A stretch of 64,000 bases of DNA from Rhynchonema sp. JSB1_4 (taxonomy: Eukaryota > Nematoda > Chromadorea > Monhysterida > Xyalidae). The notes beneath the pieces were generated by a model that did no database searches, was not told where the DNA came from, and saw only the letters and a program-made list of their open reading frames with translations. Shown in pieces: positions 1 through 12,576 of this stretch (positions are counted from its first letter, which is position 1; every line of letters begins with the position of its first letter). Location of the stretch: assembly GCA_030248065.1 (NCBI GenBank), contig JASAMV010002592.1:18124-82123 (forward strand). The letters run 5' to 3'. The position numbers and the translations under genes are program-made.

Positions 1-35
1 GTTAGAGCAGTCGGATTTTTTGTTGATATTTACAG

Positions 36-1245
36 AGGCCAAGGAAGTGAAACATCATCGTAAACGAAAGAAGAATCGCAAAAATGGGCAATCGACCACC
101 ACGTCCAGTTCGTCTGAAACAGATGAATCGATATCTGATGGTTCGTTTGGAATGTGAGGCGTCGAATTCCCGCCAGTAGAGTATGTTGGAAGAGACACTA
201 TGATCGGCACCCACGAAACATTAGCACACCAGGGCAGAATCTGCAGACAATGTATATTTTCAGAATCTGAAAGCAGTGAAGAGTCGTCATCGGCACGCAC
301 TACATCGAAGGCGAAGGCTGGAACGTCGAAACGTCACAAATGTATGTCCAGTCTAAATGTGATAAAAATAACAATGTGCTGTCATGAATTCCAAAATCGA
401 AACAGTACGAACAACAACGGCGGTTTGTCGGTTTTCAGCGCGTCCGATAGAGAAGTCAAAGAAAAAGCGTATCCGCATATCGAGTCAGTCCAGCGATGAA
501 TCTGGCCGCGACAGCTCGGGCGGTGATAACACGCGTCAGGCCGACTATGTCAAAGGCCGTGGTGACGTCGCTGTGGACAGAAACAGCAGTGATGAAGGCG
601 CCGGTTGGTGTAAATCATAAATGTAGACACGTTGTTTGTGGGCTGTGGAGCCGGTTTAAATATGTGAAACGAAAAAAATAAGTCCACGAGGAGTATCGGT
701 TACCAGGCATCCGGTCATCACGTTTCCAGATCCGTTTGATCCGGAACACATCTATGTGAAACGTAATCAAGAGTCCATGGAGGAAATGATCAAGCGTGTG
801 ATTGACGATGACGTGGGATGCCCGGGCAACCTGATCGGGGTGTATTGTGAGCCGCTGACACCAAGGGCGCAGGCGAGCTACTGCGTGAGTGGGCCTTTTA
901 CACTGTATCACGATTGAGACCAACCACCGCTCATGTTCCAGGGCATGCTTGGCAAGAATCCACACTCGGCCAATCTGACCGTCACCGCTGCTCGTGGTTA
1001 GTGCATTCGGACACTAAATAACTCTTGTCTGGATACACGAGGACCGGCGCATGAAACCGAATCAGTACATCCCTTTAAAAAAACGCCGCATAATGCTATT
1101 ACTGTTCACAGGTATTGCCGAACACACAAACGTGATGGTGGACGAGACGGAGTTCGAGGAGTTGTTCACTCGAATAAGCGACCACTGCGCTGAAAAGATC
1201 CGTTCGCTGAAGGCACAACTACACAAACTGCAGAATATCCATTGA
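36..1245 (+). CDS. 3' part of a Ser/Lys-rich then helical protein gene, six exons
   Basis: Exons at 36-140, 177-341, 439-609, 730-884, 942-996 and 1112-1245 join in one frame (junction phases 1,1,1,0,1) and end at a TGA at 1243-1245, giving 260 codons before the stop. The 5' end lies outside the window. The first half is low complexity: basic runs (HHRKRKKNRK) followed by acidic serine runs (SESSEESSSAR, SSQSSDESGRDSSGG), typical of a disordered nuclear segment with possible CK2 sites. The second half is ordered: a stretch starting PFDPEHIYVKRNQESMEEMI and a C-terminal helix with coiled-coil spacing (SDHCAEKIRSLKAQLHKLQ). I recognise no family. The first intron would be only 36 bases; reading through it instead meets an in-frame TGA at 155-157. 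Exon structure is well supported; function is unknown. Confidence 0.65.
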
Positions 1246-2136
1246 ATGTCTTTTCGTGTCATACAACCTTGTATCCGCAAAGTAAATGGACGCCCGTTTG
1301 TGTCATTTTTCGTGTTTACCTCCTAACCGAGACCGCGTCCAGGCTGAGTTTTAATTTTTTTCTAAATTTAGTCGACCCACGGGGTAAGGACCACCGGTGA
1401 TCATGTCTAATATCGCAAAACAATCTTTTTCACTTCACCAGGACGCTGGTTGTATTCACTTTTAAAGTCAGAACAGGTCTAGTAATTTCACAAAAGGGAT
1501 ATGCCCAGTGTTCGTTTTGTCCAAGTTTGCTTTTCTTGCTTTTCGTTAACATTGCGTGATTTTGACTGTCTGAGCCGATATTATGACGGTTGCCGAGACG
1601 AAAACGCATCTGCAAATGCGGTCAGGTCGAGGTTTCGTTTTTTTTTCTCGCCGGTATCGTGAAATGAAGCGTGTTTTCTTTTGTTTATTTGCAGCATACT
1701 TACACTCGATTTCATTCCTTTATAGTGTAGTCAAATTCTGAATTGTGACAGCCCATCTCTATCAGATGCAGGTGGACGTGACTAGTCAGTTAGGTATTTT
1801 GTTTCCCGTCAACTATGAACCCGTTACACGCGTCTTTGTCATTATCATGTGTCTTGTTTTCTTTACGTATTCGTCATCGAAAAAATACGTGGCGATCGTA
1901 ATTGTGAGCTAGCGGTGCTGTGGTGTATTCCACACTGCAACGAAACACACAGAATTCCAAGTTATTTTTTTTTCAACGAACAGTCCATCGTGTTTGCACA
2001 ATACGACAAGTACGCGATGAAGCGGGGTAGTAACGTCGTAATGCAGACACCACTGCCTAATTATCAGTAGCACTCAAACGGCCTCTAGGGAATCACAAAA
2101 CACATTCTAACGCCGACGAATCCCTCGGCCATGTAG
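1246..2136. other. stretch without a supported gene
   Basis: AT-rich with T runs and stop codons in all frames. A short open segment at about 1983-2028 follows a CAG and reads SIVFAQYDKYAMKRG on the plus strand; it may be an exon of the gene ending at 2304, but I could not join it in phase. Confidence 0.4.
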
Positions 2137-2304
2137 TTGAATCACCATTTACGAGAGACGTTCGCGAATGCTCGCGCTGTGTACCGAATGTTCGTTGACC
2201 AACACGATGTCAACATCGATGTGCACACCATCTTGAACCTAAAGGGGATCGAAGCATGTGAGCCGCCCAGAAAGGAGTTTTTCACGAGATTGCGCACTAT
2301 GTGA
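2137..2304 (+). CDS. terminal exon of an uncharacterised gene
   Basis: After an ATGTAG acceptor the frame stays open for 55 codons and ends at TGA 2302-2304. The peptide looks like real protein: an amphipathic helix (LNHHLRETFANARAVYRMF), a short strand-like part (VDQHDVNIDVHTILNL) and a basic end (PPRKEFFTRLRTM). No family is recognised, and upstream exons could not be assigned. The alternative is a chance ORF; the opposite strand is also open here. Confidence 0.35.
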   Translation: MNHHLRETFANARAVYRMFVDQHDVNIDVHTILNLKGIEACEPPRKEFFTRLRTM

Positions 2305-2892
2305 CAGCACCGTAGAAGTTTCACAAAATAATTATCGTCGAAAATCAGCAACACGAACATCTTATTTTCGGCAATGGACTTGCGGGGTAAGGCCCCCACA
2401 GATGGCCAGGTGTGTAAGCGTCGTTTAAAAATCTTAAATCCATACAGATGTGCAGTTGATGTGTCATCTTTTGTGGCATCGCGTGGGTGAGCGCTAAAAG
2501 TGTCAAGTGCTCCAACGAGCATACGGAATGCATACCTGCACGATGTATCCGACGCGAAAACCGTTGGTACCGTTCAAGCGATCAGACATCGCGTAGAGCG
2601 ACAGTTCATGTCCACTCAAAGGTTGGCACCGCAGTACGGCCTTGATAAGCCACGCGCGTTCACCATTGTTCAACATCAGTGAGCCCATCGCACTGATTTG
2701 TTCATCAAGGACGTTGAGCTGCAATCGAACTATCAGAAATGATTCCCAAGCTGTAAGAAGAAAAAACGGAGTGTAATGGCGGGTGCGGGTCGCACGCATG
2801 TTTTGGGGGTGTGGTACAATCCACACTTTGCGGAAATAAGTCTTGCACCACTCTTGAAAAATTTAGGGGGAATTTCTACAAACCTCAAACAG

Positions 2893-3178
2893 GGTGAACG
2901 AAGTGTTGATCCGTTGTCCGCCGACAAATGTATCACCGGTGAGAGTGCAACGTGAGCGAATAGCACCACATCCAGTCATTGTGCGGAGAGATGCCGTAAT
3001 ACCCCGAACACCGAAAACGGTTCTGGAAAAAAATAGAAGCTGTAGGAAGAGCCGATGGTTTCCGCGTGGTGGCAGGTTACGAGAAACCTGTCGCAGAAAG
3101 GCCTCAACACTGGAACGAGGAAACGCACACTCTCATAACCAACCACCGAAGAAAGGACAGATGTCATGCAGTACCCAG
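2893..3178 (+). CDS. two linked exons of an uncharacterised gene
   Basis: Exon 2893-2938 follows a CAG and ends before GTGAGA; exon 3037-3178 follows ATAG and ends before GTAATG. Both junctions are phase 1, so they join as ERSVDPLSADKCIT then AVGRADGFRVVAGYEKPVA and onward to a basic tail (NHRRKDRCHAVPR). The composition is protein-like, but I found neither start nor stop and no family. The frame upstream of 3037 contains a stop, which is why the acceptor was placed there. Confidence 0.4.
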
Positions 3179-4690
3179 GTAATGATCACCATCATTTGGT
3201 CACAGACGCCCACTTTGGTGTCGTCGGGCGGCGGCAGGTGATGATCCACGCGTAAACATTCGAGTCAAACGCTTCCTGTGAGGTGAAAACCGGTTGCTGG
3301 TAATAAACGCACTCACATAAAAATATTGTATATGGCACATGGTTTCCAAATGCCGCTCCAATTGAATATAGCGGTGTAGACGGCTGACTTCTTTATGCGT
3401 TTTCATGAATAGGTGAGAGATTTTTTTGCGGACATATTGGCGAACACCTGGAGAAAGATTCCGGTTTTGTTCCTGGCATACACTAACATGTAAACATGGG
3501 ACACAAAAAAATAAAAGAACAAGGGCGAAATACAACACATGGTACACGCGAAAGACACGGCGAAACTGTGACAGAAACAGCAAAGAATAACACTAACAAT
3601 CAACCCAAAACCGCCAGGTTCTGTAATCTGTGTTAACATTACCGTATCAGATGCTCACAGCAGCCTATATGAGAAAATTCCGGCCTTCGAGAAATCATTG
3701 TAAAACACAACTGCCGTGAAAATCCGGTTATACCATTATTAGGCACGGTTTGACATCATGTGACAAAAACTCCGCTTCTGCCGCTACGTGCCCACAAAAG
3801 GCCGTTACTGGTTGATACTACCGCCGCCTGAGCAATGTGATTTTCACGTATTCTAACAAGCAAAAACACAGAAGCAGGAACAGACCGATTACTCTACATA
3901 AGTTTCCGTACTTTAGAAACAGCGGACAAGTTATTTCACTGAACACATTTAAGGACAGCGTGTAAAGACGGAGACATTTCATTTCGGTGTGCTCGAAGCA
4001 CAGGCGACTTTCCGTGCGTAAATTTTTTTCTGCAGACTATAAAGGCGCCCGCGCGGTCGGGAAAGACCGTTACCCTACAGAAAGAAAAAAGACCTCATTT
4101 TTTCGGACAAATACAGCCTCCACTCTGTTTGTGATGTATGGGGTGCTGCCAGAGATTCAAAATGCGCAAGCAGAAAATGAAAATGAAAGAACTTGAATAA
4201 ATCAATAAATCAAAAAAAGGACAATTAACACGTGTAAACAAAAAAACGTAAAGAACATGATATACGCCCGTTAACCGAAAAAAGACTGAAAAGACTGAAC
4301 GCATATGATACGTGCGGACCCCCAGTTAAGCGCAGCGGTGCTGGTTTTCTTACAGGCTGGCACCGCCACGCCTGAAACGCTGGATACACGGGTTAGCGCT
4401 TCAAGTGGACAAAGAAGACGCCAAGCACATAGATGGAATGTATCACACACAATAAAGTAAGAAAAAACAAAAACTTGGACAAATAACGTAGCAGTCTGCG
4501 TCAGATCTTTCTTCCACAATCCTCAACACAAATCATATCGCCAAAGTTCATGTGGTAAAAAAGGAAGAAACAACATAAGTAAACCGGGAAACAAAATGAA
4601 CGCTCCATTCTCGCGGTTTCGACTCCAAAAATGCCGATTTCTTCAATTGACGGGCTGCATATAGTAATTCAAGGATTTCGAGAAGCGCAC
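3179..4690. other. stretch without a supported gene
   Basis: AT-rich sequence with many A and T runs. Open frames on both strands are short and rich in phenylalanine, cysteine and lysine. I see no phase-consistent exons, RNA genes or repeats. Confidence 0.4.
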
Positions 4691-7600
4691 CTGATTGTCG
4701 TCGCAATCAACCTCGCACAGGATCACCAGGTCCAGCCGAGGCTTTTCTAAATGTGAAACAGTATTACGGTGACACGCTGATGATCCACCTCCAAAATGCC
4801 ACCTGGTTTGTCTGATATCGTGATGGTGAGGGCAACGCGAACATAAGTGCCGAAATCGATGGCCAACCTTCTTAGACGTACGTGTGTTTGACAATTGTCA
4901 TTCCACAGTTCTTCCCCCCCACTAAAGTTGGAATTTTTTACTGTTGATGCAAGGAAAAAAACGGACATTGGCACTATGAACAACAACCAGATGTATGTGG
5001 ATGGAGCGTAATTTTCCCGTATTGCAGGCTCGTTCGGGAATTAATGCATTCAAACGCACACACGGACAAACCTTCCAGCATACCAAACGTCGATGACACA
5101 GTGAATGACCAGAGAGAACGGCCGGTCTTCGTTCTGATCACAAATTCGATTGGAGCGTGGATGGCACTCGGCGTGTCTGTGGTCTTCGTCACGAAGAGGT
5201 CAACACCCGTTTTGAGGTCCACAACGATCGTATCCTGCGATGGCGTCTCAGCATTCAGGTAGAGAACGAGAAGAAATTTTGCCAGACCGAGGAGAACTCG
5301 CGAGTTCACCGTGATGATTGATTGAATCATTGTTGTGCGCAAAGAAATTAGACTCAAGACCCACCTGCATGTCAATATCGACCCTGGTTCTGTCTGGATT
5401 CTGAATGCGAGCTTTGACGGCGAGATCCACCGCCTTGACAAACAGCTCCGACAACGAGAGCGCCTTGTTGGGTTGACCATAGCGTGGATTATGCAGCGAA
5501 TCAGAAACCACGATACGCGTCACACTTGAGCAACTGAAATCCAGAGTGCCCAGGAACGGTGAATTGGAATACGTTGCAAATATCAATGCGCTAAATAGGT
5601 AGGTTGACAGTAATGGACCAACCGCGTCAATACGGCCTGCACGAAAGCGAATGCATTCGGTTTCTTCACAATGACACCGGACTGCGGCACCTTTTCCACT
5701 TCAATTTCCGCCAAACCCGACAACACCGGCACCGGCAGTTCTGTGTGGTGCGAGAAATAATTAATTCTAATATCCATGCAACGGTTGTAAGCACAGGCGC
5801 ATTTTTTTGAGTGCGATCTCATTTTTAAATCTAACCACCCAGGACACCGTGGTGAAACAAGGTCGGACAGTGGCAAATTGGATACGAACCGTCAATGATG
5901 TTCACGATTTTTCGGGCGTTCATGCAGTCTGGCTCGGAAGGTTGGAGATCCGAAATCACCAGGCTTTCCAGTTCACCGTCTTTGTCCGCAGCGCGCAAGA
6001 AGGCCTGGTAGTCAGATGGTGGAATTGACGCAGTGCGCGTCGCGGGGTAGCGACTGTAGATTTTCAGAGCTCGCAGTTTCAACTGTGCCGCCTGGAAAAA
6101 ACAAGTAGGTGCATCGTTTGAGAACAGCAGCCACAGGACGTATGCAATTTACGAAATTCTGCGGTGGTTATTACAGGAACAAAGCGTAAAACACATCCGA
6201 ACCATTTCGATGAGTGGACCATCAATGCTCGCGAAGCCGACAATCAATGACTTGACACGGTGTTGGAGACCGGACTGCAGAAACACATTCACAAAACGAG
6301 TCACGACGTCATCGCAGGCGAAACGCTCGGCACACATCTGTATACGAAGTAGATTTCCATTTATTTTCGGCGGGATATGTCCGTAGAAAAAAAGCGTCTA
6401 AAAAATTCCAACATTTTTTCTCCTACCCCATAAAAACCCTCTTCCACAATGGATTGGATTGATCTAAAAGTGCGCTTGAACATTACAAACGCCACACAGT
6501 GCAGACACGATTACGTGACAGCGGTCACAAACTCTTTCTTGTGAAATTGAGCTCGAATTCAACGGACTGGAGACCTTTAAGCACGTGAAAATCGCACTGA
6601 GGGAAAGATTGTACAAACATGCAGCTCCACGGGCGCGGCGCTCGAATCGACGGCTTTCAGGAACGTAGACAGCTTCTCCATGTCCGATTCCTTTTTCCAG
6701 TCGAAGTTGTCCAGATCGAGATTGAATTGCACGGATGTGTTCACACTACGCCGTAAAAGCGGTTCAATGAACTTGGACTCGCATGCGCCACAATCAATCA
6801 ATTGCACCTGAGAAACCCGGAGACGCTTGACGGAGCGTTTAACACGGTTTTTTTTGTTTTGACATCGAATGCATATCAGTTTTTTTCTTCACCAATCATG
6901 CACGAATGCCAGCCGATGAGCTCACAAACAGGTCGAAATTTCGCCACGCACAGCTCAAAATTTGCCCCAAAATTTAGACAAATTCGCCGTGCTCACCGCC
7001 GAAAAAATTTCATACTGCGCACGATTTCGTTTTGACGCGTCCTAACAATGGTACTAACCGCAGTCGGGTGGACGAGAAGACTGCCGACGTAGTAGAGTGC
7101 AATGTCGAAGCACAGCGGTACAATCATCAGCGTGATGATTTCAGCATCTTCGACTGCCTTGTCGGACGAATCGCAGTAGAACAACTGAGAATTATTAATT
7201 TGTGGGCAGGTTTCTTCCACCCAAGACCGGGGTTATAGTTCGTTCAAGAAGAACATCAGATTATTATTGGTGTTTGTTTAAAAAAGCGTACCAACCTCGA
7301 TCGCATAGTTCCTGTCGTCACACTTGGGCGATCCGTAGGCCTTAATAGCACGCACACCAGTGAAACCGGTCGACATAACCTCCCGGAAACGCACGACCAT
7401 GTGTGGACAAACAGCCTTGAAATACTCCGACACACAGTTGTCGAGTTTGCGCACAGTTTGGTCGGCTGTCATGTCTTTCACGTCTGGGTGTACGTCTGCA
7501 AAGGGTGACAACTGTAACTATTAATCAAACAGTGCAAATCAGTCTCAAATAACACGACTTCGTACCCATGTATTGATTAGTTTCGCCGAGAATCACGGCC

Positions 7601-8891
7601 TCCTGCACCAGGGCCAAGCTGAACGGAACATTGCGATCAGCACGCATTTCGATACAAGCATCGCCTCCCCGCACTGAAAAACTGTCGAAGGTAGTTGACC
7701 ACAGTCAAGAAGCCATGCGGTTGATTGGAGCGACCCCTTTCCCTTTTCCAGCGAGACGGAATAAAGCAACATTGGAAAGAGCACGGGAGACCCCTACGCA
7801 CGCCGCGTCGGAAACAACATTCCAACTTACACGCAACGTTCAGTGATCCAAGTTCATCGGTTATCTCCTTCTCACGCTTGGCGGCCGTTGCGTAACACGA
7901 TCGTTGGGGCCCCTTTGTCTTACCGCCACGTTTTGACGCCATGCTGTCCTGTGGTGTGTTCACAACTGCCGCAGATAAAAAAAGTTGCACGGGTGATCTC
8001 AGCAAATGGTATGCATCTATCTCATAGGGGCCAAGCCTTTCATCAGCGCCCACCCCGAAGCTTGCGCCCGCGGTGGCACAGAAAAGAACCCGGCCTTGTT
8101 AACAGGCTTCCAAAAAGTTTATTTTTTACGAAAACGGCGCTTGATGCTAATTACTGGGGGTCCCACTCAGTGTAATACCGCAAAAACCTAAATACAGCCC
8201 CCTCCCGAATAGAGCCCCCCCCGTAATACAGCCCCTCTCCAAAAAGGGGTCAGTGAATTAATAGAGCCCCCTCCTCCGGGATAGAGCCCCCCCAAGTAAC
8301 ATCCCCTATACAGTAGCGTATTAAGGCTTGATAGTTGTGGACAGGTACATTTATGGGGGTTCCCCATTTATGCACGTTTCTTGTTCCTTCAGAGCACGTA
8401 ATACGCCTCTTATTCCCCAATAGATAGGAATAAATGCGAATAGAACGGAAAAAACATCCTTTCAAACCCCTTTTTAGGGGTTTTTGGGGGTGTTTCTGGA
8501 AACAATTTTTTCGGCTTCCGGTCAGTGAACTAATAGAGGCCCCCCCCGGCGTGATACCGGCCGGGGGTGGGGCCTGTGTGCAAATGGCAAAGAAGAATGT
8601 AACGTAAAAGCAATTCAACTGAAACTCGTGCACGGGAGGCGAATTGAGTGTTGTGGTCTCGAAACCCATTCCCACCATGTTCGCGGTTCCGCCCACTGTC
8701 ATGCGGGACACACGACCAACCTCGTCTTGTTCCAAATCCGGCAGGAATGTCGTCCCGGATGACTGGGCAACGACCACGTCAGCAATTTGCGCTTCTGGTA
8801 GTAGATTTTCGGCAATTAGCTGATCGCAGAGCGCATTAAATGCTTCGTCAGAATCCGACAATTCGGTGTTATCCTTCACAGGTGCATTCAT
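4691..8891 (-). CDS. multi-exon gene of unknown function
   Basis: Read on the minus strand from ATG at 8891. Exons: 8891-8604, 7948-7831, 7673-7566, 7495-7296, 7184-7059, 6807-6619, 6337-6203, 6091-5890, 5740-5623, 5533-5365, 5234-5084. Junction phases agree throughout (0,1,1,0,0,0,0,1,2,0). Probable further exons lie at 4921-4776 and 4746-4691, but the last introns are not settled. The N-terminus is acidic (TELSDSDEAFNALCDQLIAE); exon 2 is basic (ASKRGGKTKG). The rest alternates hydrophobic strands and helices, for example EDAEIITLMIVPLCFDIALY and ELESLVISDLQPSEPD, without obvious transmembrane segments, suggesting a large soluble or repeat-type fold. I do not recognise the family. Intron 1 carries a G/C-run inverted-repeat element. 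The gene is divergent from the RING gene at 9181. Confidence 0.6.
8156..8555. mobile_element. G/C-run repeat element with AATAGAGCCCCC motifs, in intron 1 of the minus gene
   Basis: Contains repeated units such as AAAAACCTAAATACAGCCCC, AATAGAGCCCCC and GGGGTCAGTGAATTAATAGA. The same units recur at about 60090-60190, 60390-60520 and 61560-61770, some inverted. No coding capacity, so probably a non-autonomous DNA transposon family whose ends contain CCGTAAAAACCTAAATAGA. Boundaries are approximate. Confidence 0.55.
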
Positions 8892-9180
8892 TCGTCGAAA
8901 ACCGAAAAACAATTCTAATCAGACGAAACGAGCCCAGTGAAATGACGGCAGTTTTTCCTAGAAAAAAACAGGTTGTAAGAGGTGCAGGTTTTCTCTGACA
9001 TTAGGTTCGGCCTCGGCTACGCACTTTCCCGAAACGCATTCTGTCCCCGCATTTCATGCAATGCGTCAATTTTCTCAATTCTAAACCATGCGTTGAGTCA
9101 ATTTCAGCGAAGGAGGATTGGACAACAAACACCGGACGCCGCACGCAACACAGAATCCACTTCGATTCGGTTTGCGCCAG
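8892..9180. promoter_or_regulatory. divergent intergenic region
   Basis: Lies between two start codons facing apart (minus ATG at 8891, plus ATG at 9181, or 9118 if the upstream in-frame ATG is used). It must hold both promoters. No clear TATA box or repeated site is visible. Confidence 0.4.
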
Positions 9181-12100
9181 ATGGCCGATTCGAAATTCGC
9201 AGTGCTACGCGCGTACGACGCAAAGCTTTTCGATTGCATCTCATGCGCCATTTGTTTGGAAATTTTCACCAATCCCAAAACGCTGCCATGTGGACACACG
9301 TTTTGTGCCGTGAGTTCATGCAAATGCTTTCACAATAACAGCGGTGTTTACGATGCCAATAACGATATCACCAATGGGGTGCCAAGCAGAGGTTGCAATG
9401 GGGTCGGGTTTAATCGGCCCGCCCGACCAGTGTTGAAGGTGGGGGGGGGGGGGGGGTTGGGGGGGGGGGTGGCCCCCCCCAGTACAGTAGATATCCCCCC
9501 CTCGCCTGGTACAGTAGGTATCCCCCTCCCCCCGATGTTTGGCATGGTACAGCAGGTATCCCCCCGATTTTCACCCCGATACGGTAGGTATCCCCCCCGA
9601 TTTTGCCCCAAAAGTGCCCGGTTTTAGTGCAAAATCAGTGGTTTTTACCTCAAATTACCCGAAATTCGCGCGCTACGCGCGCAAATACTACGTCCCCCCC
9701 TCAACCCCCCCCTAGGTACATACCCCCCCCCCCCCCCCCGGCCATCGGCTCTGGTACAGTAGGTATCCCCCCCTCTCCTAGCGCGGTACAGTAGGTTTCC
9801 CCCCCTCCAGAGTATCTCCAACATTGCACCCGACAGAAGCCAGGAATTTTTCAACTTTTTAGAAAAATTCTCAGTTTTCGCCGCTTGAAATTTGGCTCAC
9901 GGGGCCGGGCCGGGTCCCACCGAGTTCGAACCAAAAAAACGCGGGGCGGGCCGGATCGATCCCCAGCCCCTGACCGGACCCGGTCGGGTCGAACGGGACT
10001 CTTCGTTGATCGGGCCGGGCGGGCAATTTTACCCGGCCGATTTCCGATCTCCGGCTTGTTTGGGTTTGTTTAGGGTAAAATAATGTAAAATCACTTCGTT
10101 AAGAAGTGCGTATCTCAGGACCAGTTGATTCAGACGATCGACATCCGCAAATTACCTTTATCTTAATTCCTCCGACATTTTCCACAGAAATGCATCTCGG
10201 CGGCGACCAGACATTCCACTCTACGGGACGAAATGCAAACCGGGGTTAGGAGTGTCTCATGCACACAATTTAAACACCAACCCAGAATTTCTTAAATGTT
10301 TCGATGGCGAACACACATATCACAAAATGAACGAATTACGGTTACAGATGACCCAGTGCCCAGAGTGCCGTGATCTGCATGAGATTGCCAGCGCCGATTT
10401 GCGGACGAACACTTCCTTGAGTGGCATCACAGATCGACTGCTAACTGAAGAGGGTGGTCTACATAAGAATCTGTGAGTTTTTGAAGTATGGCAATGGGGA
10501 CAAATGATGGGTGCCATGTCACGGTGACCCCGGTACCACGTAACATGTAGTAGAAACACAAACCCCAAACGGATGGTGATGTTAGCTGGACGAGAGTGCG
10601 GGTTGTACCTCCGGGGAAAATTCCAGCAGTGTTCCATCAAAACAAATAGTTTGCTGAAGAATTGATGTTGCGATCGAGATGGGACGGGAATTCACGAGGA
10701 AAGGCCCAATTCCTCTCGCATTACCGTCGCCCCATTTCGACGCAAACGGTTGTGCATACGTGCGTAAAACAATGAAATAATAATTTCGTTGCGGGTTCGG
10801 TGTCGATGCATCGACAAAAAAAGGATATAGGTAATTCGTCTGTGTATGGCAGTTGGTTTTCCAGAGACCATAGAATGTCGAACGATAACCAGGGTCGCGA
10901 ACAATTTCAGGCACGCATGCACATGCGGTCGTGTCGATCACATCGATAATTTCTACATGGGCGCGACGTTTTTCGACCGGTGCTCGCAATGTGCACTGAC
11001 GATCACGAAGCAAAGCAACCAAACGATAGACTCGATTCGCCAAATGCCGTCGGACGACTGTGAAGCCGCGAGAAATCGCACGTCAATTTTTAACATTATC
11101 TCGGGCAGCGTTGCTCCGTGTCCCCACGCCTGTAGCAAAATACGTATTCTACGGTGTATTTGGCATAATCTAGAGCCAACTTTGTACGCACAGTTTTCAA
11201 TTCACAGCCAATGCCCCCTCCCCCCAATCGAAGCGCACGGGTAGCCGGTGAGACTGGTATTGTGTCCAAATGACAGCAGTATTGTGGGTGCTATGTATTT
11301 TCCGCTGGCAACACCGAAATCACCGTGTTTGCAACCGATTTTCGCGACGTAGTGCGTGTACATCAAACAGTGTTTCTACGGGTGTCTGGTCATTGTTGGT
11401 TGGTTTATCGCTCTCAGTGACGCATAAAACCATGCACGTAAATTAGTGATAGAAGCACAGTTACAAGACCGGGTGGGACAATTATTGTTGTGGTCATTGT
11501 CATTGTCTGGTCATTGTTGTTGCTATTTAAAAAGTATGTGTGCGTTACGATGCGACTCGTTAGGTCCAGCCGTGGGGTGGCGCTTGTGTCGGAAGGTCAG
11601 CACTACAGCGGTTATATGCCGCTCAATTCTCAATCTTGCAGACTTTCTAAGCCCAGGAGCGATTGAAAAGAAGAAGGCCGAAATGCGCTCAGACATTCAG
11701 GAATTGTGTCAGAGCATCATCCGTGAAATTACAACCACCGGTGTCAAAAGGGATGTCGACCACCTGGCCGTGACGGCGGTTGGTTAACTAGGCGATTTAG
11801 TTTCGTACTGTGATGTAGACGCGGGCGCATAGATTCACGTCATCCCCAAGACCATTAGTGGACCGTGTTCTGAAGTACAAACGGAACCGAAAAAAGCCCC
11901 TATTTCCTCTTACGCAACTTCTACATACAAGTGAATCGGCGCACAGGAGCGTATCCGCACGAATTTCGGCGTTTTCCACTTCGCGACAAAGGACATGGAC
12001 CCGGGTTGGAGATCGGCCGTGATGCGCGATTTGCGTGTTTTACAGGACGTGAAAGTTTTGCACGAATCTCTCGCAAACAGAGGAGAAAGTCGGCTGCTGC

Positions 12101-12576
12101 GCAAGGTTAGGCACTGTCGCGGAAAAGCACTGTGAAAGGTGATAAGAAGTTTTGTCAGCGACTTGCGTGCAACGATTTCTTTAAAAAAATGAGCGTTGAC
12201 ACAGTTCCAAGAGTGAGAGAGTCATGCAAGTTGTCGCGTTGAACACATGGGGCAATTGCTAACATTCTCACCATTGAACTAAGGGCGTGGCATTAAAGTC
12301 CAGTGTGAAGTGCGACCGAGAAACGAATCTCCAGATCACGTCATTTCCATCCCTAAACACAGTTTTGTACACCGTGAAATTTCAATGTGGACTACTTGCT
12401 TTCAGGTTGATCGCCTTTACGGTACATATGTGCGCTGGCGCAATCTGATGCCGTGGAATTCAGGCCCGCCTTCAAACCGATACGACAGCTCGGATACATT
12501 CAGACCGGCGAGGCGTAGGCGCAATTACTGGAACATGAAATTCTACGCCGGACGTGATTTTTGGAAATCGATCTAA
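9181..12576 (+). CDS. TRIM-type RING finger protein (probable E3 ubiquitin ligase)
   Basis: Seven exons: 9181-9309, 10188-10244, 10348-10472, 10911-11143, 11642-11778, 12046-12105, 12406-12576. Phases agree and the total is 912 bases (303 aa). Exon 1 holds the start of a C3HC4 RING (CxxCLEIF, then PCGHTFCA); exon 2 supplies KCI and exon 3 the last pair (CPECRDL), followed by the TRIM-like LRTNTSLSGITDRLL. Exon 4 has CTCG and CSQC pairs and CPHAC, in the place of a B-box but not a canonical one. Exons 5-6 read as helix (KKKAEMRSDIQELCQSIIRE), the expected coiled coil. The C-terminus is short, aromatic and basic, with no PRY/SPRY or NHL domain. RING proteins of this type transfer ubiquitin from an E2. 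Intron 1 holds a transposon-like repeat. An in-frame ATG at 9118 is an alternative start. Confidence 0.75.
9427..9829. mobile_element. short inverted-repeat element, copy 1 (poly-C GGTATCC family)
   Basis: About 400 bases in intron 1 of the RING gene. The left end is AGTGTTGAAGGT and the right end reads ATCTCCAACATT, an imperfect terminal inverted repeat. Inside are several TACAGTAGGTATCCCCCC units, a long G run, a C run and the palindrome GCGCGCTACGCGCGC. The second copy at 17619-18107 shares order and content. It has no ORF. Confidence 0.7.

Noticed and set aside
9348..9854. Gly/Pro-rich ORFs on both strands
   Set aside because: Translations of the poly-C/G element.
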